Source of the DNA: Hymenopus coronatus
Taxonomy: Eukaryota; Arthropoda; Insecta; Mantodea; Hymenopodidae
Direction: 5' to 3'
Length of the DNA stretch: 64,000 nucleotides
NCBI GenBank assembly: GCA_030762935.1
Contig: CM060897.1
Location: 115,398,676 to 115,462,675 of the forward strand
The position numbers and the translations under genes were made by a program. Each line of letters starts with the position of its first letter. The first letter of the stretch is position 1. The notes beneath the pieces were generated by a model. It saw only the letters and a list, made by a program, of their open reading frames with translations. It did not search any database and was not told the origin of the DNA. Shown one piece after another: positions 46,940-57,884 of this stretch.

Positions 46940-47120
46940 TATTCTATCTATTGTCTATTCTGTATATCTCTTATGGTTCACAATTTTCCAAAAGTCATTC
47001 AGAAAGAAGAGGATTTCGGCGACTATTCCCAATAAATTTGGAGTATACATTTATTTTTATTTAAAATTACATCAATTTACGCAATTGTACTAAAAATGGC
47101 TAAGGCCATTTTTTACTAAG
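46940..47120 (-). repeat. PHR internal fragment, inverted
   Basis: It has CTGTATATCTCTTATGGTTC, then CATTCAGAAAGAAGAGG and GGCGACTATTCCCAATAAAT. Orientation is opposite to the copy before it. Confidence 0.65.
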
Positions 47121-48254
47121 GTGAAGATTTCAAAAAAATGTTCTTACGAAGGATATAGCATCTGCATTTAAAATACATTAGACCCTGACATTTTTACTTG
47201 AATTAGTGTAAACAGTCCGTGAGAGTTGACAGATATTTTTGGTTTAAAAATTTCTGCAGGAGAATATGATTTTCTAATACTTACAAAGAAACAGTTTTCA
47301 AAACTTTAAATTGTTCCACACGATGTAGTTTTTGAAACAGAAGCTGAAAAATGTATATGCTTGAATAAAAATAGTGCAAAAGAAAATTGATGATGTTTTC
47401 TAATATCACCAGTGCTTGTGTAATTAAATAATAAACTTCATATTTCAATAAAAAACAAAACATTAATAAAATGACAGTTAAATAACTTTTCTCCTAAACT
47501 AAAATTGAAGAAAACTGCTATAGAAGAGAGAAGGAAGAGGCAGGAGGGTCCAAATTATGTGTCTGGAAGGTCTTAGACGTTTGAAGGTATGCAGCTTAGA
47601 GAGAAAATGTTTCGTACTTTAAAACTTGATTTACTCGTTTACAGTTTTTTCAACATTTTTTGTCATTCAAAATGTTCCACACGATGTAGTTTTTATTGAA
47701 GTTCTCTTAAACTTTAGAATAGGTTCTTAACAAGCAAAAAGGAGTTTCTGTCATATTATTTATTAAAATTCTTAATATTGTTTTGGATATTGATTTTTAA
47801 AGTCAATTGTATTATAACATTTCTTCAATTTTTGTCTGTTTCTTGATTTAATATTTTTACCTCTTGAACTAATTGTGGTAAAATAAATTCATATGGTATT
47901 ACTGTTACTGATACTTATATGCATATTTTTAAAAATAAAAAAATTAAATTTGTCATCATTTTTATCGTGTGCAGTGATTTGAATTTGGCGCCAGACTTTT
48001 AATTAAAAAATTAATAACTCCATAACTGCTTATGATACATAAACCAAATTTTAGAGAACGTAACTGCTGTACAACATAAATGTATGTTCAAAATTTCTAG
48101 TAGAAAACTTTTGGATTTAGGAATTTTACAGATGCAGAACCTTAATTTTATTAGTAAGCGCACAAAATAAGAAACAGTATGTGTTATATTTTGTTCTCTA
48201 CCAATATCTTTTTTTTATTTATTTATTCACTTCCAATCCTATAAATAACTTAAA
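47121..48254. other. AT-rich DNA with a 22-nt repeated word
   Basis: GTTCCACACGATGTAGTTTT occurs twice (within 47,312-47,333 and 47,673-47,694), 361 bp apart, in otherwise dissimilar context. No gene seen. Confidence 0.5.
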
Positions 48255-48655
48255 AAATCGGATGTGTCCCTCTTTCATGACTTTATATAGTTGTTCCACA
48301 TTCAAACTAATCTTACAAAAGTTTATTATTATATCTATATCATGCTAATTGAGATAAACCTTAGCAGAATTGGTCTTATTACTTGCTTCCTTATAAGTAG
48401 AAGAGAAATAAGTGAATATACTAGGCTAAAACGATAGTCAAATATTTTAAAAGCTGGTCTCTTTGTTAAACAATAGAGGGTCGGTTCGTTTGCATGGTTC
48501 CGTTTCAGATAAGGTAATTTAAAACTGAAAGGAACAGCCAGGAATGTCTCGAAAACGGTCAACTCTACGGGAAGAACGTAAATGACACAAACGTATATGT
48601 GTATATGTGTTTTAACGAAGTCTTAATTTTTGAGTATTAAGCTTTTGTTCATCTA
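48255..48655 (-). repeat. PHR tail-half
   Basis: The tail is ATCGGATGTGTCCC, with body to GTCTTAATTTTTGAGTATTA. It joins another minus piece that repeats part of the same region. Confidence 0.75.
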
Positions 48656-49135
48656 TTCTGTTTGAGAAGAGTTAGTATAAATTTGAAACCACTAACAAGA
48701 AATATCTCGAAAACCATCGACCCCACAAGAAAAATGTATGACATAGATCAAGTGTTTCAGCGAGATCTACATCTTCATCTATATCTTAGGTTTATCAGAT
48801 ATACAAAATTAAACAAAACTTATCACAATCAATAAGTTTTCAGAGGCTCTTCCCAGAAAATTCAATTTATTCATTTTATTTGCCTTGTAAATATCCTAAA
48901 TAATGTGGCATGTTAATAAAAAAACTGTTACAGCTACTTTGAGAAAACAAATTTTTTAAAAAAGTTTTCACGTAAAGTGTCGTTTGAGGGTGGGAGGATT
49001 TTCTTGAAAATCTTCGTGTTGCATCCTTGTAAAACATTAAAATTAAATACCAAATTCGGCATGTAACGATATTTTCATTTATGAGCTATGCTTTCCACAG
49101 ACACACACCCACACATACTGATCTTTTTCTAAAAA
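48656..49135 (-). repeat. PHR internal and head part
   Basis: It has CTAACAAGAAATATCTCGAA, then the TTCAGAGGCTCTTCCCAGAA block, then a CA tract near 49,101. It stops at the microsatellite boundary, where the next tail begins. Confidence 0.78.
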
Positions 49136-49700
49136 TCTGAGGTGTAACATTCACATAACTTTCTCCAGCTGCTCTGTTAATTCATTTTGAGGAATTATAT
49201 AAGAGTCAAATTCAATATCTAGAAAATCTGAATATTCACACAAACTATCCTTACCAACAATTATGCTTTTATGTACTTCATGCCAATCGAGATAAATATT
49301 AGCAGAAGTGATCTTATTATTTGCTTCTTTGTAAGAATAAGGTATATAAGGCTAAATCAATAGTCAAATATTTTATATTCTTTTCGCTAAATGAAACAAT
49401 GAGGTTCAGTTCACTTTACATGGCCCCGTTTAAAGAAAGCTAAGGTAGTTTAAAATTTAAATCAACAAAAAAGAATATCGTAAACTGTCAACTCTACAAT
49501 AAAAACAATTGACCTGAATTATGAGCTTCAACGAGATCTACAGTTTATCACACTTTGTTTCTGTCCATCTCTTACGGTTTAACTGATATGAAAATTCTAC
49601 AAAGCTTATCCAGAATAAATTTGTCTTCAGAGCCTATTCCCATAAAATTCAAAATATACATTTTATTTGTGATGCAAGTATCTTTAATATACGGTTTCTG
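49136..49700 (-). repeat. PHR copy, head-truncated
   Basis: The tail is TGAGGTGTAACATTCACATA, with body through GCCTATTCCCATAAAATTC to AATATACGGTTTCTGG. Confidence 0.8.
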
Positions 49701-49859
49701 GTGAGAAGGTTAGATGAACTTGCAGTATATCCCGGTTTATGGCTTAAAGAAACTGCTGCTTTTCAGAGGCAAGAAATTCTCTGTTAGAATTCTGCGCGCC
49801 AAAGATAAAGGAAAAATAAAAAAGAGGAAAAATAATATATATTATAATTTTCTAAGCCA

Positions 49860-50065
49860 CAGCAGATGACTGTAACAATTGTATTTTTTTATACTGTTTA
49901 ATGCTCGCTTTTACTACTATGGCAGGCAGGCGATGACACATGGAATACACGTAGAGCACCGCTGGTATGTGTTGGCAGGGTAAATCGGAGAAGGCGGACA
50001 AAACCCGCCCTTGCGCCGCTTTGTCCACCACAAACCCCACATGCGATCGCTTTGAATCGCTTTGC
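49860..50065 (-). mobile_element. tRNA-like SINE fragment, family 5
   Basis: The minus strand has GTGGGGTTTGTGGTGGACAA, then GGGCGGGTTTTGTCCGCC. These match GCATTTGTGGTGGACG and GGGCGGGTTACTGCC in the 61.7-62.0 kb copy in order and spacing. The tRNA-like A-box part is mostly lost. Confidence 0.5.
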
Positions 50066-50109
50066 GCGGCCTAAATTATTTGATGAAACATTATTATTCT
50101 TAATATGCA

Positions 50110-50775
50110 CAAAGTAGTGTCTATGTCATATACATTTTTATAGAGTTAAAAGTTTCTAAGATATTTGTGGCCTTCCGTAGTGTAATAGTTACAAAGTAAC
50201 TTCATATACTCAAGGTCCGGGTTCAAACCTGGCGGAGGATGATAGTATAAAGCTCCTTAGCATGACTTCCTTTGGAAGGGAAGTAAATCCGTTGGTCCCG
50301 TGTAAAAGAACCTCAAACCGGATAAAGAAGCCTTTGAGCAAAATTAAGCGGTCTTTCACGCCGAGTATAGAATGAGACGCTGAGAACCACAGCAGTTAAA
50401 AGAGCATCCAAAAATAAAACACCAGTAACATTTTTCGAGCTATTTTGCATTAGTGGTTTAGATTTTAAACCACTTAAAGCTTTTCTCAAACGGGAAGTCG
50501 TCTTTATGTTTCATTACTCTGTTGTTTTTCTCTTGGCCAGGAAGAGAGCCAAATTGAAATTGTTTCACATAGCAACCGGCTTATGAAGGATTTGATTATT
50601 GCGTTAGACTATATTCACATATTTCTCTTCTAGTTATTAGGAAGCAAGTTGTAATATCAGTTCTGTTAATGCTTATACAGATCGGCATGGTGTAGATAAA
50701 AGACGCATTGTTTATAAGAATAGTTTATTTTAGAGCAAGTAGATAAAGTCATGTGAATAGAACACATTATATTTT
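50110..50775 (+). repeat. PHR 3' half split by a SINE
   Basis: The PHR parts are 50,110-50,167 (GTCATATACATTTTTATAGA) and 50,428-50,775 (CTTTTCTCAAACGGGAAGTC through GTCATGTGAATAGAACACAT). Confidence 0.82.
50168..50427 (+). mobile_element. tRNA-derived SINE, family 3
   Basis: The tRNA-like head has A-box region AGTGTAATAGTTACAAAG and B box GGGTTCAAACCTGG. The body has ACTTCCTTTGGAAGGGAAGT, TTGGTCCCGTGTAAAAGAAC and CTGAGAACCACAGCAGTTAA. The closest relative is at 58.08 kb. The insertion lies in the GAGATATT block of a PHR unit, with loosely similar sequence on both sides (TCTAAGATATTTGTGG; TTCGAGCTATTTTG), possibly an eroded target duplication. Confidence 0.88.
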
Positions 50776-50904
50776 TCTTTTTAGTATACCGTACATAAAA
50801 CTGTAAGAATACTTGTTTGAAGTTATTCCATACACGAAATATCTGTAAAACTTAACAGATGAGCTGGCAATAAGCGTCAGAAGATAGAAATGTTTCATTC
50901 AAAT

Positions 50905-51028
50905 AACAAAGGAAGTGATGGAAATTGTACCGTTGAGAAGCTACTTCCCAGCCGAACGCTCATTCTTAACAGCTTAACTCTAATACTCAGTAAATGACTA
51001 TGACATACTTAAATTTGGGAATGGAGTA
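50905..51028. repeat. Left direct repeat flanking a PHR copy
   Basis: It shares GAAATTGTACCGTTGAGAAG, CAGCCGAACGCTCATTCT and ATACTTAAATTTGGGAA with 51,920-52,085, about 1,012 bp downstream. Confidence 0.8.
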
Positions 51029-51906
51029 GAAAAGTCCAACGTGTTACCTTCACGTGACTTCCTCTACCTATTCTGCAACTAAATGATTCTTGTAAAAGAT
51101 TATTTTATTATATTACTTGCTACTATTGTCTTATTCCTTGCTTCCTTGTAAGTAGAAGGGAAATAAGAGAATACCTTAAAGAAACGCGATAGTTACGTCT
51201 TTTAAAAGCTGGTCGCTATATGAGATATTGAATAGTTCTCTTTGCACGGCCAGGAGTAAAATAAAAGAGAAACGAAACAAAAGATGGCTTCTGGTTTGAG
51301 AAAATTTTAAGTGGTTTAAACCAATAACTCTACAGAAATGTCTATAAATTGTGTGTTTTAAGGAGAACTGAATTTTTTGCATTAAGCTTTTGTCTGTCTC
51401 ATTAAGTTTCCGGGTTTTGGGAAATTCACCCAGTATGAAGAGGTCTCTATTGGCTATTCCCGGAAATTTCAAGATATACATTTTATTTTTTATGATTCAT
51501 CTTTAATATATGCTATTTATTTCAAAATCACTAGAGTCGTTTTTGAGAAAAACAAAATATTCAAAGCATTTACTTTGTAAGTATAAGTTGGGATAATTTC
51601 CTTGAAAATATTGGAAGATGCTAAACTTAAATTCTAAATTTGGTATTTATTGGTCGTTAGTTTCTGAGCCACGCTATCCAAAAATGCGCGCGCACACACA
51701 GACACTAACTGACCTTTTGCAGAATTGCTTTTATTTTGGATTCAGGAGTCTTCAAAAAATATATTTCTGGTAAAATCTGGGAATCAAGATATAAGGTAGA
51801 CTTTAATACCTTCTCTAGTTTCTAGGTGCATTGTTTTTGTTGGTTTTTGGCTTTCAAATTCAACATGCGGATGTATATTGTACATACGTGCTAGAGAAAG
51901 TAAAAC
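51029..51906 (-). repeat. PHR copy, full length, flanked by direct repeats
   Basis: The tail is CACGTGACTTCCTCTACC and the head ends at CATACGTGCTAGAGAAAGT (51,885-51,903). A CGCGCGCACACACAGACAC tract lies near 51,686. About 30 bp extra (TTTTTGTTGGTTTTTGGC) lies inside the head palindrome. Confidence 0.86.
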
Positions 51907-51919
51907 AGCACCTTTCCTT

Positions 51920-52085
51920 AAACGAAATGGTGGAATTTGTACCGTTTAGAAGCTACCTCAGACAAAATGAATTTTCTTACAGCCGAACGCTCATTCTCAC
52001 TTAACTCTGAAGACCCATTAAATGCTTAAGTGATTTGAATGGAGATTTATGAGATACTTAAATTTGGAAACCGAGTAGAGAAGCA
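51920..52085. repeat. Right direct repeat flanking a PHR copy
   Basis: It is the partner of 50,905-51,028. The identical core is CAGCCGAACGCTCATTCT. Confidence 0.8.
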
Positions 52086-52623
52086 AAGGGAGTAGAAAAA
52101 TGTGACATCGGAACCTTGCTATAGTTCCAAGTCTTTCACATTCTCCCGACGAGAATAATTTATTTTAAATACTATCCTCTGGGCACTACGCCCGGCGGTG
52201 GAAAGGTTTCGGGAAGGATTAAAAAATATATCAACCGGACTAGAGACATTATGTAAATAATGAAAGTTTAAAGCCTAGCCAGAGAGCGCAGAATTGTCGC
52301 AGTTAAGATAAAGGCCATTCACGTAAAATATTTGTTTTTGCGCTTCAGCGATGGGCGAAAGGAGAGGATGGTGGGGGAGGAGGAAAGAGCCAAGCGACCG
52401 CCCCGCTTCTGCAGCTAATCTCATCAATAATTAAAACGCAATCTGCAAAGTCGTCCTTGCTTTTAAATGTTTCATGCGAGGGGTTCCAATTTTGGGAGCA
52501 TCAATCGCTATTGCTATATGCCGATACAGCTTCATCAGCAAATGCGTTTGGGAATTGTATTCTTAATTCTTTTATGAGTGTGTTTTAGTGGCTTGTATGA
52601 CTAGGAAGTTGAGGAGACTCCAA
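52086..52623. other. GC-richer non-coding DNA, unidentified
   Basis: Between about 52,180 and 52,470 the composition shifts towards G and C, with purine-rich stretches (GGAGAGGATGGTGGGGGAGG). No promoter, SINE box or coding frame is recognisable. It may be a fragment of an unidentified element or of host regulatory DNA. Confidence 0.35.
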
Positions 52624-52698
52624 ATTTTTTTCTAGTGCTGAAGACGAGCCTCAAAATATATATGTTCACTGCCGCTCATTACAAAATTCTGAAATTTT
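52624..52698. repeat. Left ~75-bp direct repeat flanking a PHR copy
   Basis: It contains TTTTTTTCTAGTG, then ATATATGTTCACTGCCGCTC. It matches 53,523-53,599 with roughly one change in five bases. Confidence 0.82.
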
Positions 52699-53524
52699 AC
52701 TTTCTCTACACGTACTATGTATTGTAATGCACCCACAAAGCCGATACCGAGATTTCACCGGAAATATACGTTCTGAGAACCCCTGAATACAAAAAAAAGT
52801 ATTTTTCGAAAAATGCCTGTGTGAGTCTGTGTGTCTACCCATGTGTGTCTGTGTGTATGCATGTGTGAGCAGCATAGGTCAAACACAAAGTCCGTTAGAT
52901 ACCAAACTTGGTATTTAAGTTCTGTGACTTCCAAGGATGCGACACGAAGATTTTCAAGGAAATCCCCCCACCCCAACCACCCTTACCATGGAAAAAAATC
53001 AAAAATTTTAATTGTATAAAATTGGCTCTAACGATTTTGATTAAGATATCTTATATTTAAGGTATTTGAAAGACAAATAAAATGTATATCTTGAATTGTC
53101 TGGGAATAGCCTTTGAAGAATACTTAATTCGGGATGAATTTTACACAATGATGGACAAAAACTTACTGCACAAGAAATGTAGATCACAATAAAACACACA
53201 ATTTATGTTATATACATTTCTTTTATGGAGTTAATCGTTTTTTAGATATTCCTTGTTTTGGTTTAAGCTTTGAAAAACTTTTCTCATACAGGAATTTGTA
53301 AACTCCTGTCCATATAAACAAGGAAGCTTCAGTCACATAGATACCAGCCTTTGACTATCAGTTTAATTTATGATACTCCCTTATTTCCCGTCTACTTAAC
53401 ATGGTAATAAGATTATCTCTACTAATTTTTCTGAATTAGCATGAAGTAAATAGAAGCACAAGCTTTTTAAAAATAATTTGTTGCAGAGATATAGAGAAAA
53501 TCAGGTGAATGGAACACATCAGAT
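52699..53524 (+). repeat. PHR copy, full length, flanked by direct repeats
   Basis: The head ACTTTCTCTACACGTACTAT lacks part of the palindrome's right arm. A GT-rich imperfect tract lies at 52,817-52,868. The internal palindrome is intact (AAACTTGGTATTTAAG). The tail GAACACATCAGATTTTTTT merges with the right direct repeat. Confidence 0.9.
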
Positions 53525-53599
53525 TTTTTTTCTAGTGTCTGGAGACGAGGCCCAACACATATATGTTCCCTGTCGCTCATTATAAAATTCTGGATTTTT
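53525..53599. repeat. Right ~75-bp direct repeat flanking a PHR copy
   Basis: It has TTTTTTCTAGTGTCTGGAG, then ATATATGTTCCCTGTCGCTC, 899 bp from its partner. Confidence 0.82.
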
Positions 53600-54825
53600 G
53601 TTGTTATTTTTTCCATCTGCGTTATTTTTATATAAGGTATTTTATATATTAGGTAAATGAATTTCTCACATTTTCTTAAAATCTGTGACGATGGCATTAT
53701 GAGCTCTAAGTTAACCAAAATTAGTACACTTGTCAAACCTGCCATATTCTTTCCATTTATGTTCTTGAATTCATAATATATTATACATATTTTACTTTTT
53801 TAATATGTATTTATTTATAGCAAATTCTGCATTTATGCTATTTAGTGTACTTTTCCTATAAAACTTTTTAATACTTGTATTGTTATTTTTTCATGTGTAT
53901 CTGAAGCATAAAGGAAAACTTTGAATCAATTCCTTTCTTTATTTAGCTTGTTTAAAAAATTACATATAATTTTAAATACTTTGGAAATTTTTAATAGTTT
54001 CTGAAACTATTTATTTTTTAGAAAATAATTTAGAACAGATATAAAAAATGTAATTTAATTCAGAGTATTTCTAAAACATTTGAACCAATAGATTAAGGAA
54101 AAAGTACATATTGTTAACAACATTTAAAATATCGGAAAATGGCAAAAAACAAAAACACTGCATCTGTAAAGTACAAATGAGATTTCTAAGCTTCTAATGC
54201 TGTCCAGCACCATAATCCTCATCTTCCTTCCTTTTGGTATTCTCTCTCGACCTGGCTGCTCCTCTTTTCTCTCATGTTTAGATATTACAACATGATTTTT
54301 TTTTTTTTTTTTTTTACCAGCACTTGTCACTACGACCCATAGTTGAGCAATATTCTTTGAGAGGAACACAAATACAAGGAATTAAATGTTTTCTAGCAGC
54401 CTTCCTACTTTCTCCATGCGGTCACAACATTACAGGCGCCCTCTGAATATAATTCCATGCAGCCAGGTAAATTTTTCCTACAAAACTGTAAATGGGAAGT
54501 TTACCTCAAATATGTCTGACTGTGAGCTTACCTCACTGCAACTCTTAAAGCCTAGGCATTTAAGGATACAAAGCATTAGGGTTACTTGTTTGTGGGGAAA
54601 AATAGCAGGAAGCTAGTTAACACTCTTCTGAACCGAATCCACAAAAAATAAAATTTCAAAATCTTCAAAATTTTTCTAGTGTAACGCCCCCATAGAGAAA
54701 GATTCTTGTATAGTACATTTTAAAAGATAGAGCTTTTAAATATTGCATATTAATTTCACTAATTTGTATTAGTGTTTCCGTGAAATTTCAGTTATCTGTA
54801 GCTAATATTTTCGGATTTTCAGTAA
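53600..54825. other. AT-rich non-coding DNA
   Basis: It includes a T18 run at 54,298-54,315. The frames at 54,124-54,369 (minus) and 54,386-54,616 (plus) lack recognisable domains. Confidence 0.4.
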
Positions 54826-55398
54826 AAATTCCCCCCTTAATTTTTTATTTTCTCAAAAATGGGAATAGATTTTTATTAAAATACCGCACATTAAAGACAT
54901 TTAAATCACAAATAGAATGTGTACCTTGAATTTTCTGCAAATAGCTTCTGAATACCTATTCATTCTGGAAAGCATTCACGCAAATGGTAAACCGTAAGAG
55001 AAATACAAAAACTTACTACAACAAAAATTTAGATCTCCTTAATACACAATTTATGTCTTATCTATACATGTTTTTTCTTGGAGTTGTTTAATGCTGATAT
55101 ATTTCTTTTTACTGATCTCCATTTAAAATACTAAAATTTTTCTCATACGGGGATTTTTAAACTCCTGGCCATACAAAGAAATTAATTTCAATCACAAAGG
55201 ATACAGCTTTTAAATTTTTTGACTATTACTTTAGTCTAGTGTATATTCTTATTTGCCTTATACTTACAAAGAAATAGATAATTAGATGCATTCTAATAAT
55301 GCTTATCTCGATTAACACGAAGTAGAAGAATAAGATTTTAACAATAATTTGTTACAGACATGTAGAGAATGTCGCCTGAATGGAACGCATGAGGTTTT
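54826..55398 (+). repeat. PHR copy, head-truncated
   Basis: It starts within the ATTTTCTCAAAAATGGGAAT block and runs to the tail (GTCGCCTGAATGGAACGCAT). A second, head-truncated unit follows without spacer. Confidence 0.82.
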
Positions 55399-55622
55399 CA
55401 TAGAAAGGTCTGTGTGTGCATGTGAACATGATACCTCAAAAACGAAAAGTGTATTAAATACAAAACTTGACATTTAAATTCAGCAGCTTCCAAAGCTGCA
55501 ACTCAAATATATTCAAGAAAATGCCCCACTCCAGAATAGCATTTACATGGAAACATTTTTGAAAATGTTGATTTTCTCAATAATTGCTCTATTGATTTTG
55601 ATTACAATACCCTATATTACAC
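55399..55622 (+). repeat. PHR 5' half, tandem to the previous unit
   Basis: It starts at the GT segment (GAAAGGTCTGTGTGTGCATG), as the second unit of the 22-kb array also does. It ends at TTGATTACAATACCC. Confidence 0.8.
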
Positions 55623-56133
55623 GTAAGCTTTTGTGTATTACTTAAGGTTTGTCATTTATACAAGTCATCAAGAATGAAGAGGATTTCAAAGACTATTTCC
55701 AGAAAATTCAAGATATACATTTTGTTTCTCATAAAAATATCGTAAACATAAGGTAGTTTAATCAAAATCATCCCAGCCGTGCTTGAGAAAATCAAAATTT
55801 TCGAAAAGAGTAGTTTGGGATGGAGGGGATTTCTTGAAAATCTTCGTGTCGCATCCTTGGAATATACTAAACTTAAATACCAAGTTTGGTATATAACGCT
55901 CTTTTCGTTTTTGAGCTATGCTGCCCATACACACACACACACACACAACATACACACACTCACAAACAGACAGGTACTCACATGGACATTTTCATAAAAA
56001 TGCATTTTTGGATTCAGGGATTTCAAAACATGCATTTCCGGTGAAATCTCAGTATGGAATGTTTGCGTGCAACACAATACCTTCTCTATACACTATGCAT
56101 TTACTATGTGTGGAGAAAGTAAAAAGTGAATGT
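55623..56133 (-). repeat. PHR 5' part, inverted to the previous piece
   Basis: It has GTTTGTCATTTATACAAGTC, then the internal palindrome (AAATACCAAGTTTGGTATAT near 55,876-55,895), a CA tract (55,929-55,948) and a head ending TGTGTGGAGAAAGTAAAAAG. Confidence 0.85.
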
Positions 56134-57150
56134 AACCTATATTTTCTGCGCATCTGTACATGCACGGATCAAAACGAATAAATAAATATCGGAAGCTGGT
56201 ATTAGGAAAAATAAATATTCCCTTAATAACGAAGCTCAAACATTAAAAAATAAATGAATTTGTAAATGTTTCTATTTAATTGTGCGTAGTTATTTGCAAC
56301 ATTAAATATCGCTACAACAGAATAGATAATGGTGGAAATCCATATTGTTGAGCATAGAATATAACTGTGTGCACATTCTGCCATTTACCTATGTTGAATC
56401 ATAATAAATCGTTACGGTTTCTCATATCGCCATTTAATTAATGGCCGCTAGATGTATTTGCACGGCATATGGGCGAAATGGTTACAATTAACAACCAAAT
56501 TGAAAATATCCCTAACGTTTTCCAGCAAACAAAGCAGTGCAGATACTGTTATGTATGTTCGACATAATCATTATCATCAGGGCTCAGATTGTGATGACCT
56601 ACATTTTGAAAAATTACCTATAAAATGAATAAAATTTATCAAAAAATTGTTCAGGCCAACTCCTGATCTAGTAATCAATGTTTTACTTGCAAATGCTTAC
56701 GGATTCCGGCAATCAATACAGTACAGAAGGGTAAGAAACATATAAAGCAGAAGATGTTCCTACAGCGAAGTTATTGCTCACCGTCTGCACATCTTTGCCC
56801 GACTTCATTTTCACAGGTGCGGCAAAGCAATGGCATTAGTTAAAGGTGACAAAAATAGCGATAATTCAAGTGGCCAAACTATGAAAATATCAATAACATG
56901 AAAATGTGTTCTATTTGGTAATTCCGATGTGTTTAGTCCTTATAGATCCCTTAGCTCCTACACTTTGCGGCTTAGGGACCTCAACCCCTTGTCTACGGTT
57001 TTCTTTCTCGCTAACTTCAGATTGGGAATGTTGATAACACGCGGAGTTCAAAGAAGCATGAAGCAATATTATCATGATACCTCGGAGAAGATGTCCCTTA
57101 TGTTTGAGAATCAAAACGACACAGCAGTGACAAAAAGTGTCTGCTGTGCT
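56134..57150. other. Non-coding DNA upstream of the candidate exon
   Basis: There is no repeat landmark. The segment 56,930-57,130 has fairly balanced composition and open frames on both strands, but I cannot assign it. Confidence 0.4.
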
Positions 57151-57325
57151 TATAAGCGTACACACACACAAAAAAAGACACAAACGGACAGTTTTCTAAA
57201 AATGCTCTTTTTGGAATCAGAGTGTCTCAAAACATGTATTTCCAGTGAAATCTCGGTATTGAATTTTGAGTGCATTATAATACTTTCTCTATACACTATG
57301 TACATAGTACGTGTAGAGAAAGTAA
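57150..57325 (-). repeat. PHR head fragment with near-perfect palindrome
   Basis: It keeps only the CA segment, the CCAGTGAAATCTCGGTATTG block and the head. The 38-nt inverted repeat (57,284-57,321) is centred on GTAC, with inner arms ACTATG/CATAGT and outer arms TTTCTCTA/TAGAGAAA, and one 2-nt bulge. The candidate exon begins 75 bp further on. Confidence 0.9.
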
Positions 57326-57399
57326 AAATGAACGATAGCGCTTGTATATTTCTCCATGTATACGCGGCGTATGGAGTCAAGGGTCATTGTTTTTCGCAG

Positions 57400-57546
57400 T
57401 CAGCAGAGTGCCAAAATATGGGCGAGGTGTGCGTGAGAGTGACTGGTCCCGAAAAAGGAGACATTGACCAAGAATTAGAGTCAGTTATCGCTAGAACTTT
57501 GGACGAAAAGAAGCCAGCTGGATTGGTTTGGCAAGAGAGTGTTGAG
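57400..57546 (+). CDS. Candidate internal exon, 49 codons, protein unknown
   Basis: Plus-strand segment of exactly 147 bp (phase 0 at both ends). It is preceded by TTGTTTTTCGCAG, a plausible branch and acceptor region, and followed by GTAAGC, a strong donor. The frame is open throughout. The encoded stretch includes EVCVRVTGPEKGDIDQELES, then VIARTLDEKKPAGLVWQES. It is rich in Glu/Asp/Lys, with a hydrophobic pattern unlike the Ile/Lys/Asn/Phe-rich translation of the surrounding AT-rich DNA. The frame closes at a TAA directly after the donor. Alternative acceptors 4 and 7 bp downstream (TCAG, CAG) would shorten it. I do not recognise the protein family. It could be host coding sequence, or part of a gene captured by a mobile element. 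If it is host sequence, the flanking kilobases are introns. Confidence 0.5.
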
Positions 57547-57884
57547 GTAAGCTAAGGCACGTTTCGGATTTCACCATTTCTGGGGGGACATGTTTAAGCT
57601 TAAATTAACAAAATTAAGAATATTAGGGTCTACTCCCATGTTTTAAGGGCTTAATTTCTGGCGAATACTCTTATAAAGTACAACAAAACAAAAACTTGTT
57701 ATTAAGAATATTTAATAGCTCTGTAAAGTTTGTAATTCTTCATTCACTTTTACTTCCTATGTGGAAGCTTGTTAGGTGAGGTCAATGTAACTATTTTTTT
57801 TTTTTCCAATAGGTATATGTATGAAATACCTAGTTCAGATTCTTTACATTGAAGTTAAAATAATTCCTGCCAAATTTTATAAGG

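Noticed and set aside
56929..57555. 208-codon open frame read as one protein
   Set aside because: Its middle is a PHR head fragment translated by chance. Only the last 49 codons, bounded by splice-like signals, look protein-like.
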